From Heteroscillospira sp050943935 (lineage in GTDB: Bacteria; Bacillota; Clostridia; Oscillospirales; Oscillospiraceae): a stretch of DNA of 64,000 nt. The notes beneath the pieces were generated by a model. It was not told the origin of the DNA. It made no database searches and was given only the letters and a program-made list of their open reading frames with translations. The position numbers were made by a program, and so were the translations under genes. The stretch covers positions 1-64,000 of the forward strand of contig JBMNQC010000004.1 of assembly GCA_050943935.1 (NCBI GenBank). Reading direction: 5' to 3'. The number at the start of each line of letters is the position of its first letter. Position 1 is the stretch's first letter. This document shows positions 7,395 through 18,194 of the stretch, piece by piece.

Positions 7395-8708
7395 ATGTTT
7401 CACATGTACAACCGCGAGGCTGAAACCATGCCCCGCGAGCAGCTGCGGGAGCTTCAGAGTGAGCGCCTGCGCAACACGGTAAGGCGCGTATACGATAATG
7501 TCCCCATGTACCGTCAGCGCTTTGACGAGATGGGCCTCCGTCCGGAGGATATTAATGGCATTGACGATATAACCAAGCTCCCCTTTACATATAAGCAGGA
7601 CCTGCGCGACAACTATCCCTACGGTCTTTTCGCCTGCCCCATGGACGATGTGGTGCGTATCCACGCCTCCTCCGGAACCACCGGCAAGCAGACCGTTGTG
7701 GGCTACACCCGCAACGACCTTGGAGTCTGGGGCGAGGTAATGGCCCGCACTCTGGGAGCCGGCGGCGTGACCAACAAGGACATAGGCCACATCAGCTACG
7801 GCTACGGTCTGTTCACCGGCGGTCTGGGCGGCAACATCGGTTCTGAGACCATAGGCTGCGCCACCATCCCCGCCTCCGTGGGCAACACCAAGCGCCAGGT
7901 AACCATTCTGCAGGACTTCAAGCCCAGCTTCATTCTCTGCACCCCCTCCTATGCCCTCACCATAGCCGAGTACATGGAGGACAACGGCATAGACGCCTCC
8001 ACCCTCTCCCTGAAGGCAGGCTTCTTCGGCGCCGAGCCCTGGACGGAAAATATGCGCCGCGAGATTGAACGCCGCCTGCACCTGAAGGCCTACGATATCT
8101 ACGGTCTCTCCGAGATAATCGGCCCCGGCGTGGCCTACGAGTGCGAGTGCCAGAACGGCCTGCATGTGGCCGAGGACCACTTCTATCTTGAGATAATCGA
8201 CCCCGTAACCGGCGAACCTGTTCCCGACGGCACCGAGGGCGAGATAGTTTTCACCTGCATCACCAAGGAGGCTCTGCCCCTTATCCGCTACCGTACCCGC
8301 GACGTGGGCATGCGCATCCCCGGCCAGTGCGAGTGCGGACGCACCAGCGTGCGCATGACCAAGCCCGCCGGCCGCACCGACGATATGCTCATCATCCGCG
8401 GCGTAAACGTGTTCCCCTCTCAGATCGAGTCCGTGCTCATGGAGATGGACGGCGTGGCCCCCTTCTTCCAGATGATAGTGGAGCGCGAGGGCAATCTGGA
8501 CAGGCTCACCGTGCTGGTGGAGCTGAGCGAAAATCAGTTCTCCGACGAGGTCCGCGTAATGGAGGAGCGCACCCGCGCCATCACCGGTGCCATCCACTCC
8601 ATGCTGGGCATAGCCGTAAAGGTGAAGCTGGTGGCCCCCAAGAGCATACAGCGTTTTGAGGGCAAGGCTGTCCGCGTTGTGGACAAGCGCACCCAGGTCA
8701 ATTTCTAA
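7395..8708 (+). CDS. paaK: Phenylacetate-CoA ligase family protein
   Basis: 437 residues, the usual length of the AMP-forming phenylacetate-CoA ligase family. Motifs are SSGTTGKQTVVGYT (P-loop), YGLSEIIGPGV, RYRTRDV and GRTDDMLIIRGVNVFPSQIE. Such enzymes make aryl-acetyl-CoA from phenylacetate, indoleacetate or related acids. I chose ATG 7395, about 10 nt after AAAGG; GTG 7386 would leave no spacing. It is followed after 13 bp by an ACT-domain gene with a perfect GGAGGA site. In anaerobes this pair often accompanies indolepyruvate:ferredoxin oxidoreductase, which interconverts aryl-acyl-CoA and aryl-pyruvates; that enzyme is not in this window. Degradation or salvage of aromatic acids are both possible. 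Confidence 0.88.
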   Translation: MFHMYNREAETMPREQLRELQSERLRNTVRRVYDNVPMYRQRFDEMGLRPEDINGIDDITKLPFTYKQDLRDNYPYGLFACPMDDVVRIHASSGTTGKQTVVGYTRNDLGVWGEVMARTLGAGGVTNKDIGHISYGYGLFTGGLGGNIGSETIGCATIPASVGNTKRQVTILQDFKPSFILCTPSYALTIAEYMEDNGIDASTLSLKAGFFGAEPWTENMRREIERRLHLKAYDIYGLSEIIGPGVAYECECQNGLHVAEDHFYLEIIDPVTGEPVPDGTEGEIVFTCITKEALPLIRYRTRDVGMRIPGQCECGRTSVRMTKPAGRTDDMLIIRGVNVFPSQIESVLMEMDGVAPFFQMIVEREGNLDRLTVLVELSENQFSDEVRVMEERTRAITGAIHSMLGIAVKVKLVAPKSIQRFEGKAVRVVDKRTQVNF

Positions 8709-8721
8709 AGGAGGAATCGCC

Positions 8722-9147
8722 ATGTTTATCCGTCAGATATCTGTTTTTGCGGAAAACCGCACAGGCGCAATTCTGGAGATAACCGCCGTGCTCCGTGACG
8801 CCGAAATCAACATCCGCGCTTTCTGCATCGCCGACACCGCCGACTTCGGCGTGGTGCGTCTTATAGTGGACCAGACCGACAAGGCGCTTGCCGCCCTGCG
8901 TGAGCACGGCCTCACCGTGCTGGAGACCCCCGTCATGGCCATACGCATCCAGGACAAGCCCGGCTCCTTCCACGGCATACTGGAGGCCCTGAACGAAAAG
9001 AACATCGCCATTGAATACAGCTACGCCTATGTCTCCCCCAACGACGGCGCCGTGGCCATAATAAAGAGCCGCAAGCAGGAGGCCGCCGCCGAGCTGGTGC
9101 AGTCCCACGGCTACCGCCTGCTCACTCAGGAAGAGGCCGACAAATAA
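8722..9147 (+). CDS. Tandem ACT-domain protein
   Basis: 141 residues forming two ACT domains: residues about 1-65 (FIRQISVFAENRTGAILEIT) and about 70-135 (AIRIQDKPGSFHGILEALN). ACT domains bind amino acids as allosteric sensors. The start ATG 8722 follows AAAGGAGGAATCGCC. Pairing with paaK suggests that it senses an aromatic amino acid and tunes the ligase or its partners; this is inference from context. Confidence 0.87.
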   Translation: MFIRQISVFAENRTGAILEITAVLRDAEINIRAFCIADTADFGVVRLIVDQTDKALAALREHGLTVLETPVMAIRIQDKPGSFHGILEALNEKNIAIEYSYAYVSPNDGAVAIIKSRKQEAAAELVQSHGYRLLTQEEADK

Positions 9148-9212
9148 TTTCACCCCGCTAATCTGTCCACAAAGCAGTACCATAATGTCATAAACAATTA
9201 GGAGGAAAACAC

Positions 9213-9896
9213 ATGAACACAAACAACACGAAACGTATACTCATGCTGCTTGTATGCATCTGCATCCTCACTACCGCGGCTGTTGCCGCTGGGAATGTCC
9301 GTAAAAACATAACCGTGGATTACCCCGGCATCAGTCTGGAGATAAACGGCGAACGCGTGGTGCCCAAGGACGCGAACGGAAATGTAGTTGAGCCTTTTAT
9401 CTATAACGGCACAACCTATCTCCCCATACGCGCAATAGGCGAGGCCATGGGCGCTACTGTGGCATGGGACAACGACAGCAAGACGGCTTCTCTCTCCACC
9501 CTGCCTCCCGCCGTAAAGCCCTATGACATTAAAAACGGCACGGTTTACGATGTGTCCGACGGCAAGAACTTCTCCGTAATGGGCAAGAGCTACACTCAGG
9601 GCTTCGTTCTGGATGGCAAATCCATCTCCAATCCATGCTACGCCCTCATCAACTGCGACGGCTACACCGAGCTGAGCTTTGACGTAGGCCATATAGATAA
9701 CAGCGGCACAGCCCTGCTAGACCTGATAATTTATCTTGATGACGCAGAATATGAGCGCTATGACATCACCGCCACCCAGGGCGTAGAGCACATCACCATA
9801 GAGCTTGACGGTGCCAGCGTTGTCAAGCTGGAATTCGCAGGTGAGGCCGGATATTTCTCCGGCGACTACGGATTTTTCAATCTCAGTCTTAACTGA
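9213..9896 (+). CDS. Secreted stalk-domain protein with NPCBM-like module
   Basis: 227 residues. A signal peptide (about 1-26) is followed by a copper-amine-oxidase-N (stalk) domain, seen in VEPFIYNGTTYLPIRAIGEA and VAWDNDSKTASL. A C-terminal beta-sandwich resembles NPCBM/carbohydrate-binding modules (NCDGYTELSFDVGHIDNSG, LDLIIYLDD). It is probably a cell-wall or surface-associated binding protein. Start ATG 9213 follows AGGAGG. A terminator follows at once, so it may be monocistronic or the end of the paaK operon. Confidence 0.8.
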   Translation: MNTNNTKRILMLLVCICILTTAAVAAGNVRKNITVDYPGISLEINGERVVPKDANGNVVEPFIYNGTTYLPIRAIGEAMGATVAWDNDSKTASLSTLPPAVKPYDIKNGTVYDVSDGKNFSVMGKSYTQGFVLDGKSISNPCYALINCDGYTELSFDVGHIDNSGTALLDLIIYLDDAEYERYDITATQGVEHITIELDGASVVKLEFAGEAGYFSGDYGFFNLSLN

Positions 9897-9915
9897 AACC
9901 ACTCATTATTACCGG

Positions 9916-9948
9916 GCATCTTCTGTATGCCCGGTATCTTTTTGCAGT
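9916..9948 (+). terminator. Terminator
   Basis: The 10-bp inverted repeat TACCGGGCAT / ATGCCCGGTA is followed by TCTTTTT, after the stalk protein gene. Confidence 0.85.
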
Positions 9949-10077
9949 AGCGAGCCGGGCGAGGACGCCGGCTCCGTCACAGCGGGCTTACGCCGCGTAT
10001 GCCGCTTCATGTCGGACTGAGCTGCCCTTTTTTCCCCGTTTTATATATCAAAGTAGTGATTTTTTCACACACCCCGG

Positions 10078-10106
10078 TTGCTTTTTACGCACAATAAGCT
10101 TATAAT
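10078..10106 (+). promoter_or_regulatory. Promoter of the first LysR gene
   Basis: TTGCTT (10078-10083) and TATAAT (10101-10106), 17-bp spacer, 30 nt before the start codon. Confidence 0.7.
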
Positions 10107-10135
10107 TGTCGTATCAAGTTACACGGAGTAAAGGC

Positions 10136-11044
10136 ATGGATATAGAAACATTTTCCAATATAATCGCCATAGCCGAGGATAAGAGCATTTCCAAGGCCGC
10201 CAGCCGGCTGTTCGTCTCCCGCTCCGCCCTGAACCGCCAGCTTCTGGCTGTTGAGAAGGAGATAGGGCTGCCCCTGTTCAAGCGAGTGTCCAACAAGCTG
10301 GAGCTCACCTACGCCGGCGAGGTTTTCATGCGCACCGCCGAGCAGGTGCTGGGCGCCATGCGTGACTGCACCCGGCTGATGCAGGACATTTCCGGCAACC
10401 TGCGGGGCAAGGTGGCCATAGGAGTAACCAACGGCCGGGCAAACATAATGATGAAGGATATCATCGCCCGCTTCCACCAGTCCTTCCCCCATGTGAGCAT
10501 ATCCTTCTGCATAGCAAACAGCGATGAGCTGCGCGAGCTGCTGTACGCCGGCAAGATAGACGTGGCCCTCATAGCCTTTGAGGAGGTCACCAGCGACTTT
10601 GTATCCGAATCTTTGTCCAGCGAGGAGATAGTGCTCATATGCAGCAAGGACCACCCCCTGGCATCCCTGGCCGGGGTGAACGAGCGCGGCGAACGCAATC
10701 AGTGCAAGCTCGGCTGGTTTAAGGACGATGTTTTCGGCTTCGAGACCCGTGGCTCACCCATGCGCTCACAGGTGGAGCGCATCTTTACCGACGAGGGCTT
10801 CAAGCCCGACACCATTATTGAAAACTGCACCACCCCCCTGCTCATGCAGCTGGCAAACGAGGGCATATGCTGCACCATCTTCTCCGAGCGGCATCTGGCC
10901 CTTTATGACAATGTTGTGGGCTTCAGCTTTGAGCCCCGGCGCTACTTCAGTTTCTCTCTGGCCTACCGCAAGGACTATGAGCCAAACATAGCTGAGCAGC
11001 ATTTTATGAATCTTCTGCGTGAGTTTTACGGTGCCCGCCCATAA
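10136..11044 (+). CDS. LysR-family transcriptional regulator
   Basis: 302 residues. Residues 1-60 are a winged HTH (MDIETFSNIIAIAEDKSISKAA, SRSALNRQLLAVEKEIG). About 88-295 are the effector-binding domain. The start ATG 10136 follows CGGAGTAAAGG. It precedes a GarR-type dehydrogenase gene on the same strand by 124 bp that hold dyads suited to LysR binding, so that gene is its likely target. The effector is unknown; a hydroxy acid or dicarboxylate would fit. Confidence 0.88.
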   Translation: MDIETFSNIIAIAEDKSISKAASRLFVSRSALNRQLLAVEKEIGLPLFKRVSNKLELTYAGEVFMRTAEQVLGAMRDCTRLMQDISGNLRGKVAIGVTNGRANIMMKDIIARFHQSFPHVSISFCIANSDELRELLYAGKIDVALIAFEEVTSDFVSESLSSEEIVLICSKDHPLASLAGVNERGERNQCKLGWFKDDVFGFETRGSPMRSQVERIFTDEGFKPDTIIENCTTPLLMQLANEGICCTIFSERHLALYDNVVGFSFEPRRYFSFSLAYRKDYEPNIAEQHFMNLLREFYGARP

Positions 11045-11056
11045 AACTGTACGGTG

Positions 11057-11134
11057 ATGTGCATACTTTGCACTTGAAATTAACAGCAATGTGTTTTATA
11101 TTTATAAGGTAAGCATTATCATTTTTTATGATAA
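11057..11134 (+). promoter_or_regulatory. Candidate LysR/operator dyads upstream of garR-like gene
   Basis: Two inverted repeats lie between the regulator and the dehydrogenase. GTGCATACTTTGCAC (11057-11071) fits the LysR T-N11-A rule. TTATCATTTTTTATGATAA lies at about 11116-11134. Their role is inferred from position. Confidence 0.4.
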
Positions 11135-11168
11135 AACAAATTTTATAAATTTCAGGAGGTATCCCCCA

Positions 11169-12056
11169 ATGAAAATCGGATTTGTCGGACTCGGCATCAT
11201 GGGCAAGCCCATGGTTCGCAACCTTATGAAGCATGGCCATGAGGTTACTGTTTTTGACGTTGTAAAGCCCAACGTTGAGCTGATGGTCTCTGAAGGCGCA
11301 ACTGCCGCGGAGAGCGTCGCTGCTCTGGCTGCCGAGTGCCCCGTAATCGTAACCATGCTCCCCAACTCTCCCCATGTTAAGTCCGTTGTCTGCGGCGAGG
11401 GCGGCGTTCTGTCCACCGCTAAGGCAGGTACCATCCTCATTGATATGAGCTCCATCGCTCCTCTGGCTTCTCAGGAAGTTGCCAAGGCCTGCGCCGAGAA
11501 GGGCGTGCGTATGCTGGAAGGCCCTGTCTCCGGCGGCGAGCCCAAGGCCATCGACGGCACCATGTCCATCATGTGCGGCGGTGATGAGGACCTGTTCAAC
11601 GAGTGCCTCCCCATTCTGGAGTGCATGGGCGGCGATATCACCTGGTGCGGCGCAGTCGGCGCCGGCAACACCACCAAGCTGGCCAACCAGGTCGTAGTTG
11701 CTGTTAACATCGCAGCTGTCGCCGAGGCTTTCATGCTGGCCAAGCGCGCCGGCGTTGATCCCGAGCGAGTATTCGCCGCTATCAAGGGCGGTCTGGCAGG
11801 CAGCACCGTCATGAACGCCAAGGGCCCCATGATGATGGCTAACAACACCAAGCCCGGCTTCAAGATCGACCTGCACATCAAGGACCTGAACAACGCTCTG
11901 GAGACTGGCCACGGCGTTGGCTCTCCCCTGCCTCTCACCGCAGCCGTCATGGAGATGCTCCAGACCCTGCATGCAGACGGTATGGGTCAGTGCGACCACA
12001 GCGCTCTCGCCAAGTACTACGAGAAGCTCACCGGCGACACCATCTACAACGCATAA
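11169..12056 (+). CDS. GarR-type 2-hydroxy-3-oxopropionate reductase / 3-hydroxyacid dehydrogenase
   Basis: 295 residues of the beta-hydroxyacid dehydrogenase family. The Rossmann motif is GLGIMGKPMVRNLM. The substrate motif GPVSGGEPKAIDGT and the catalytic-lysine motif GAGNTTKLANQ are intact. Family members interconvert tartronate semialdehyde and glycerate, or act on 3-hydroxyisobutyrate or 2-(hydroxymethyl)glutarate; sequence does not decide. The start ATG 11169 follows AGGAGGTATCCCCCA. A close paralogue (about four residues in five identical by eye) lies at 53404-54288 beside a different type of regulator. Confidence 0.88.
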   Translation: MKIGFVGLGIMGKPMVRNLMKHGHEVTVFDVVKPNVELMVSEGATAAESVAALAAECPVIVTMLPNSPHVKSVVCGEGGVLSTAKAGTILIDMSSIAPLASQEVAKACAEKGVRMLEGPVSGGEPKAIDGTMSIMCGGDEDLFNECLPILECMGGDITWCGAVGAGNTTKLANQVVVAVNIAAVAEAFMLAKRAGVDPERVFAAIKGGLAGSTVMNAKGPMMMANNTKPGFKIDLHIKDLNNALETGHGVGSPLPLTAAVMEMLQTLHADGMGQCDHSALAKYYEKLTGDTIYNA

Positions 12057-12069
12057 GTTAATTAAAGTA

Positions 12070-12104
12070 AATGGCTTCCGACTTCGCGCCGGAGGCCATT
12101 TTTA
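12070..12104 (+). terminator. Terminator after garR-like gene
   Basis: An ATGGCTTCCG / CGGAGGCCAT imperfect stem is followed by a TTTTTATA tail. Confidence 0.6.
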
Positions 12105-12121
12105 TATACGGAGGTAGGTGT

Positions 12122-12637
12122 ATGAAGATTTTAAGGAAATACTGGTTTCCCCTGATTCTCCTCTGCGCCGGGTTGCTGCTCATTTGCACCCTGCCCCGGC
12201 TGTCGCCAAACACTCAGCAGCCGCCGGAGGGGGCACGGGTGCCCTCAGTCGGCCTGCCCGCCATGAATTTGGTGCTGCCTCCCCCAGGCCTGAGCTGCGA
12301 AGCGGAGCAGGCAAGCTGTGCTCCGGACTCAGAGAGGATACACGCCGTAATCTGCAACGGCACCGGTGAAGCCCTGGGCTACGGCGAGGCCTATGAGCTG
12401 CAGGTATCCGTGAACGGAGTGTGGTTCACCCTCATCCCCGCTCCCGCCGATGTGGACTACGCTTTCAATGATATGCTTATGCTCTGTCAAAGCGGCGCCG
12501 ATGCCCGGAAAGAGTGCTGGCTGCTCCCCTACGGCGACTGGCTCCCTCCCGGACGATACCGTGTGGTGTTCGATATCCTCACCACGGACAGCTCCGACAG
12601 ATACTCCCTGGCAGCTGAATTTGATGTTGAAGTATAA
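12122..12637 (+). CDS. Membrane-anchored Ig-like domain protein
   Basis: 171 residues: one N-terminal transmembrane or signal-anchor helix (about 8-25), a proline-rich linker, then a bacterial Ig-like fold. The fold is of the kind often seen after Firmicutes lipoproteins (VICNGTGEALGYGEAYELQVSVNG.W, then PPGRYRVVFDI). It probably faces the outside. The function is unknown. The start ATG 12122 follows ACGGAGG. It has no obvious partner; the garR-like terminator separates it from the gene before. Confidence 0.72.
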   Translation: MKILRKYWFPLILLCAGLLLICTLPRLSPNTQQPPEGARVPSVGLPAMNLVLPPPGLSCEAEQASCAPDSERIHAVICNGTGEALGYGEAYELQVSVNGVWFTLIPAPADVDYAFNDMLMLCQSGADARKECWLLPYGDWLPPGRYRVVFDILTTDSSDRYSLAAEFDVEV

Positions 12638-12643
12638 AATAAG

Positions 12644-12676
12644 AGCCGTTCCGCCGGTTGGCGGAACGGCTCCTGC
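12644..12676. terminator. Bidirectional terminator between convergent genes
   Basis: GAGCCGTTCCGCC / GGCGGAACGGCTC is a perfect 13-bp stem between the Ig-like gene (+) and glutamine synthetase (-). Confidence 0.8.
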
Positions 12677-12694
12677 TATTATTATAGGTTAAAT

Positions 12695-14797
<2,103 letters not shown>

Positions 14798-14828
14798 AGG
14801 CTCTCGTCCTTTCGTCGTTAATAGCAAA

Positions 14829-14868
14829 AAGGCAATGTTCTCCAATGAGCGGATACCATTGCCCTTAA
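14829..14868 (-). terminator. Possible attenuator hairpin in glnN leader
   Basis: On the minus strand AGGGCAATG pairs with CATTGCCTT and is followed by TTTTTGC, 30 nt upstream of the glnN start. It looks like an intrinsic terminator inside the 5' leader, so read-through control (for example by an ANTAR-type antiterminator, known for some clostridial nitrogen genes) is possible. No regulator is visible here. Confidence 0.45.
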
Positions 14869-14994
14869 AATCACACTTTTCCATATAGCTTTGCACCTGT
14901 CTGCTTATAGAAATAAGATACCGCATTTTCATGGAAAAAGCAAGTGTTTTTACCGCAAATGGCTTTGGCTCGTTTTATCGGATCCCGTGCGGTC

Positions 14995-15348
14995 TTATTT
15001 ACCAAGCAGCTGCGCCCAGAGCTCAGCTTTGAAGCCTGTGCAGGCAAAGTTTTCCCCCACCAGTATGGGGCGCTTTACCAGCATACCGTCCGTGGCCAGA
15101 AGCTGAAGCTGCTCTGTCTCGCTCATATCGGGCAGGCGCTCCTTCATGTTCAAAGCCCGGTAGCCCATACCGCTGGTGTTCCAGAGCTTCTTAACGGGTA
15201 TTTCACCCAGCTCCATCCAGCTTTTCAGTTCCTCCGCCGTGGGAGGCTGAGCTTTTATGTCCCGCAGCTCATAGCTCACTCCCTGCTCGTCAAGCCAGGC
15301 CTGAGCCTTGCGGCAGGTGCTGCATTTGGGGTAGCATACAAAAAGCAT
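14995..15348 (-). CDS. ArsC/Spx-family protein
   Basis: 117 residues with the N-terminal YPKCSTCRKAQAWLDEQG signature; the CxxC (Cys9, Cys12) suggests a redox switch as in Spx. The PVKKLWNTSG and LVKRPILVGE motifs are typical of the ArsC/Spx/YffB fold. It could be an arsenate-reductase-like thiol enzyme or an RNA-polymerase-binding Spx-type regulator; I favour an uncharacterised family member. The start ATG 15348 follows AAAGGAG. Confidence 0.85.
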   Translation of the reverse strand: MLFVCYPKCSTCRKAQAWLDEQGVSYELRDIKAQPPTAEELKSWMELGEIPVKKLWNTSGMGYRALNMKERLPDMSETEQLQLLATDGMLVKRPILVGENFACTGFKAELWAQLLGK

Positions 15349-15439
15349 AATAATACTGTCTCCTTTGATTTTATGTAACGATGGTATCACAAAACCCCGC
15401 CGTTTAACAGCCCTTTTTCGCGCTTTTTTTCGTGATGCG

Positions 15440-15468
15440 TTGCAGACCTGCGCAAAATGTGCTATATT
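15440..15468 (+). promoter_or_regulatory. Promoter of the DUF1846 gene
   Basis: TTGCAG (15440-15445) and TATATT (15463-15468), 17-bp spacer. Confidence 0.65.
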
Positions 15469-15509
15469 ATTCTATTATTACAAGGTTTTGAATAGCGGGG
15501 GAGTTATAA

Positions 15510-16994
15510 ATGTCCAAACTTGGTTTTGACAACAACAAGTACATACAGATGCAGTCCGAGCAGATACGAAAGCGCATTTCCGAATTCGGCGGCAAGCTCT
15601 ATCTGGAGTTCGGCGGCAAGCTCTTTGACGACCATCACGCGGCCCGTGTGCTGCCCGGCTTCCAGCCCGACAGCAAGCTGCAGATGCTGCTCCAGCTGAG
15701 GGAGCAGGCGGAAATCATGATAGCCATCAGCGCCGCCGCCATAGACAGCAGTAAAAAGCGCGGTGACCTGGGCATCACCTACGACAGCGAGGTGCTGCGC
15801 CTTATAGACGCTTTCCGGGCCGTAGGCCTTTACGTCGGCAGCGTGGTGATAACCCAGTACGACGGCCAGGCCTCTGCCGACGCCTTCAAGGCACGGCTGG
15901 AAGCTCTGGGCATACGCGCCTACCGCCACTATCATATAGACGGTTATCCCTCCAACATCAGCCATATAGTCAGCTCCGAGGGCTACGGCAAAAACGATTA
16001 TATTGAGACAAGCCGTTCCCTCATAGTAGTCACCGCCCCCGGCCCCGGCAGCGGCAAGATGGCCGCCTGCCTCAGTCAGCTCTACCATGAGCACAAGCGG
16101 GGCATCCAGGCTGGCTATGCGAAGTTTGAGACCTTCCCCATCTGGAACATTCCTCTGAAGCACCCTGTAAACCTCGCTTACGAGGCCGCCACCGCCGACC
16201 TGAACGATGTGAATATGATAGACCCCTTCCATCTGGAGGCCTACGGCACCGCCGCGGTAAACTACAACCGCGATGTGGAGGTTTTCCCCGTGCTGAACAC
16301 CATATTCCAGCGCATTTACGGCTCATCTCCCTACAAATCCCCCACGGATATGGGTGTAAATATGGCGGGCTTCTGCATTTTCGACAACGACGCCGTGTGC
16401 GAGGCCTCCCGTCAGGAGATACTGCGCCGCTACTACACCGCGCTCTGCAACAAGCGCCGGGGCGCCAGCAACGGCACCGAACTGGGCAAGCTGGAGATGC
16501 TGATGAATCAGGCCGGAGTGGACACCTGCGACCGCCGTGTGGTGGGCTGCGCTCTTGAGATAGCCGAGCAGACCGGCGAGCCCGCCGCCGCCATGGAGCT
16601 CAGGGACGGGCGCATAATAACCGGAAAAACCAAGGAGCTGCTGGGCGCCACCAGCGCCATGCTGCTCAACGCGCTGAAGTCCATAGCGGACATACCCGAT
16701 TCGGTTCAGCTCATCTCCGCCTCTGTGCTGGAGCCTGTACAGCATCTTAAGGTTGATTATCTGGGCAACAAGAATCCCCGCCTGCACACAGACGAGATGC
16801 TCATAGCCCTGTCCATCTGCGCAGCCTCCGATGAGCGCGCCGCCAAGGCTCTCTCCTGTCTGAAGGAGCTGGAGGGTTGCGAGGCCCACAGTTCTGTAAT
16901 ACTCTCCAGCGTTGACGCCACGGTCCTGCGACGTCTGAAGGTAAATCTCACCTGCGAGCCGGTGTACGAGACAAACAAACTGTTCCATAAATAA
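15510..16994 (+). CDS. DUF1846 (UPF0371) family protein
   Basis: 494 residues, full length for this conserved Firmicutes family. It begins GFDNNKYIQMQSEQI and carries the conserved LYLEFGGKLFDDHHAARVLPGF, a VTAPGPGSGKMA loop that looks like a nucleotide-binding glycine loop, and FETFPIWN. The biochemical role is not established to my knowledge. The start ATG 15510 follows GGGGGAG. It ends in a strong terminator and appears monocistronic. Confidence 0.9.
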   Translation: MSKLGFDNNKYIQMQSEQIRKRISEFGGKLYLEFGGKLFDDHHAARVLPGFQPDSKLQMLLQLREQAEIMIAISAAAIDSSKKRGDLGITYDSEVLRLIDAFRAVGLYVGSVVITQYDGQASADAFKARLEALGIRAYRHYHIDGYPSNISHIVSSEGYGKNDYIETSRSLIVVTAPGPGSGKMAACLSQLYHEHKRGIQAGYAKFETFPIWNIPLKHPVNLAYEAATADLNDVNMIDPFHLEAYGTAAVNYNRDVEVFPVLNTIFQRIYGSSPYKSPTDMGVNMAGFCIFDNDAVCEASRQEILRRYYTALCNKRRGASNGTELGKLEMLMNQAGVDTCDRRVVGCALEIAEQTGEPAAAMELRDGRIITGKTKELLGATSAMLLNALKSIADIPDSVQLISASVLEPVQHLKVDYLGNKNPRLHTDEMLIALSICAASDERAAKALSCLKELEGCEAHSSVILSSVDATVLRRLKVNLTCEPVYETNKLFHK

Positions 16995-17041
16995 ACACCA
17001 GGCGCCCCCGACGCGTATGCGCCGGGGGCGCCTGTGTTTAG
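16993..17041 (+). terminator. Terminator
   Basis: A long GC-rich stem (AAACACCAGGCGCCCCCG paired with CGGGGGCGCCTGTGTTT) directly follows the DUF1846 stop codon. Confidence 0.75.
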
Positions 17042-17076
17042 TGAATAAGTAATAATGAATAGTAAATAATTGAAGT
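17038..17076. repeat. Dispersed intergenic repeat, AT part (copy 2, inverted)
   Basis: The reverse complement reads TTCAATTATTTACTATTCATT, matching 23988-24006 and related to 3541-3560 and 62004-62032. Confidence 0.45.
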
Positions 17077-17106
17077 ACACATAAAAACAGACCATTCGTA
17101 TATCTT

Positions 17107-18138
17107 TTACACCATGCCCATGGCGTATTCCACGGCCAGAGCCACTATTACCACCAGGGCGGAGATTATAAAGCCGTGGACCATTGGGGCCATTCCGGAC
17201 TTGCGCATTTCGCCGAAGCTTGTGCCCAGTCCTATGGCGGCCAGAGCGGCCACCATAAGGAACTTGCTCAGTTCCTTTGCTCCCGCGGAGACAGCCGCGG
17301 GGATGAGGCCGAGACTGTTAAGCACGGCCAGGCACACAAAGCCCACTATGAACCAGGGGAAGAGGGACAATATGTTTACCCTGGCGCCCTCGGAAGCATC
17401 CGCCTCCCTGCGGCGCAGATTGGCCTGGATGAGGGAGAATATCAAAACCGTGGGAATGATTGCAAGGGTGCGGGTCAGCTTTACCATAGTGGCGAAGTCT
17501 CCCGCGGCCTCAGAGAAGGCGTAGCCCGCAGCCACCACGCTGGAGGTGTCGTTCACCGCCGTGCCGGCCCACAGGCCGTAGGCCGCGTCGCTGAGCCCCA
17601 TAGCGTGTCCCATCACCGGGAACAGCAGTATCATGGCCATGTCAAACAGGAAGGTGGCAGACATGGCATAGGCTATATCCCTGTCCTCCGCGTCTATCAC
17701 CGGGGCAATAGCCGCTATGGCGGAACCGCCGCAGATGCCCGTGCCGGCGGAAATGAGGTTGGAGAGCTTCCAGTTCAGCCCCAGCATCCTGCCCACAAAG
17801 TAACCGCCTCCAAAGCAGGTGAGCAGGGTGAACGCCATGACAGCAAGAGACATTCTTCCCACACTCAGCACCACACCTATGCTCAGCGACGCGCCCAGCA
17901 GGATGATTGCAAATTTCAGAATCTTCTTGGATGTGAATTTCAGTCCCGGCTGAAAGGCCTTCCCCTTCCCTATCCATGGATTGAGAAACATTCCTAAGAA
18001 CAGGGCGATTACGGACGCGCCTATAAGGTGTATGGGCAGCAGGCTTTCGATAAATTTCGCGGCCGACGCTATGAGCAGCGCGGCGCAGAAGCCAGGCAGA
18101 AGCCGGGCGCATTTAAAAAATGATTTGCTTGTTTCCAT
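17107..18138 (-). CDS. YeiH/UPF0324 family membrane transporter
   Basis: 343 residues with about ten hydrophobic helices. The sequence LLPIHLIGASVIALFLGMFL and the glycine-rich ISAGTGICGGSAIAAIAP motif identify the YeiH family (putative sulfate or sulfonate exporter; substrate not firmly established). WAGTAVNDTSSVVAAGYAF is also typical. The start ATG 18138 follows GGAGGAAAA. It is divergent from a LysR-type gene, the same arrangement as yeiH-yeiE in enterobacteria, so that regulator probably controls it. Confidence 0.88.
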   Translation of the reverse strand: METSKSFFKCARLLPGFCAALLIASAAKFIESLLPIHLIGASVIALFLGMFLNPWIGKGKAFQPGLKFTSKKILKFAIILLGASLSIGVVLSVGRMSLAVMAFTLLTCFGGGYFVGRMLGLNWKLSNLISAGTGICGGSAIAAIAPVIDAEDRDIAYAMSATFLFDMAMILLFPVMGHAMGLSDAAYGLWAGTAVNDTSSVVAAGYAFSEAAGDFATMVKLTRTLAIIPTVLIFSLIQANLRRREADASEGARVNILSLFPWFIVGFVCLAVLNSLGLIPAAVSAGAKELSKFLMVAALAAIGLGTSFGEMRKSGMAPMVHGFIISALVVIVALAVEYAMGMV

Positions 18139-18194
18139 GGTGGTTTTCCTCCGTTTCTTTTTTCGTGCTTGATTATAAGCCTAATTTATGATAA

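Noticed and set aside
14798..14932. Upstream extension of glutamine synthetase III to 14932
   Set aside because: It would translate through the leader hairpin; GSIII proteins begin at MxISEIFG and an AAAGGA site precedes 14797.
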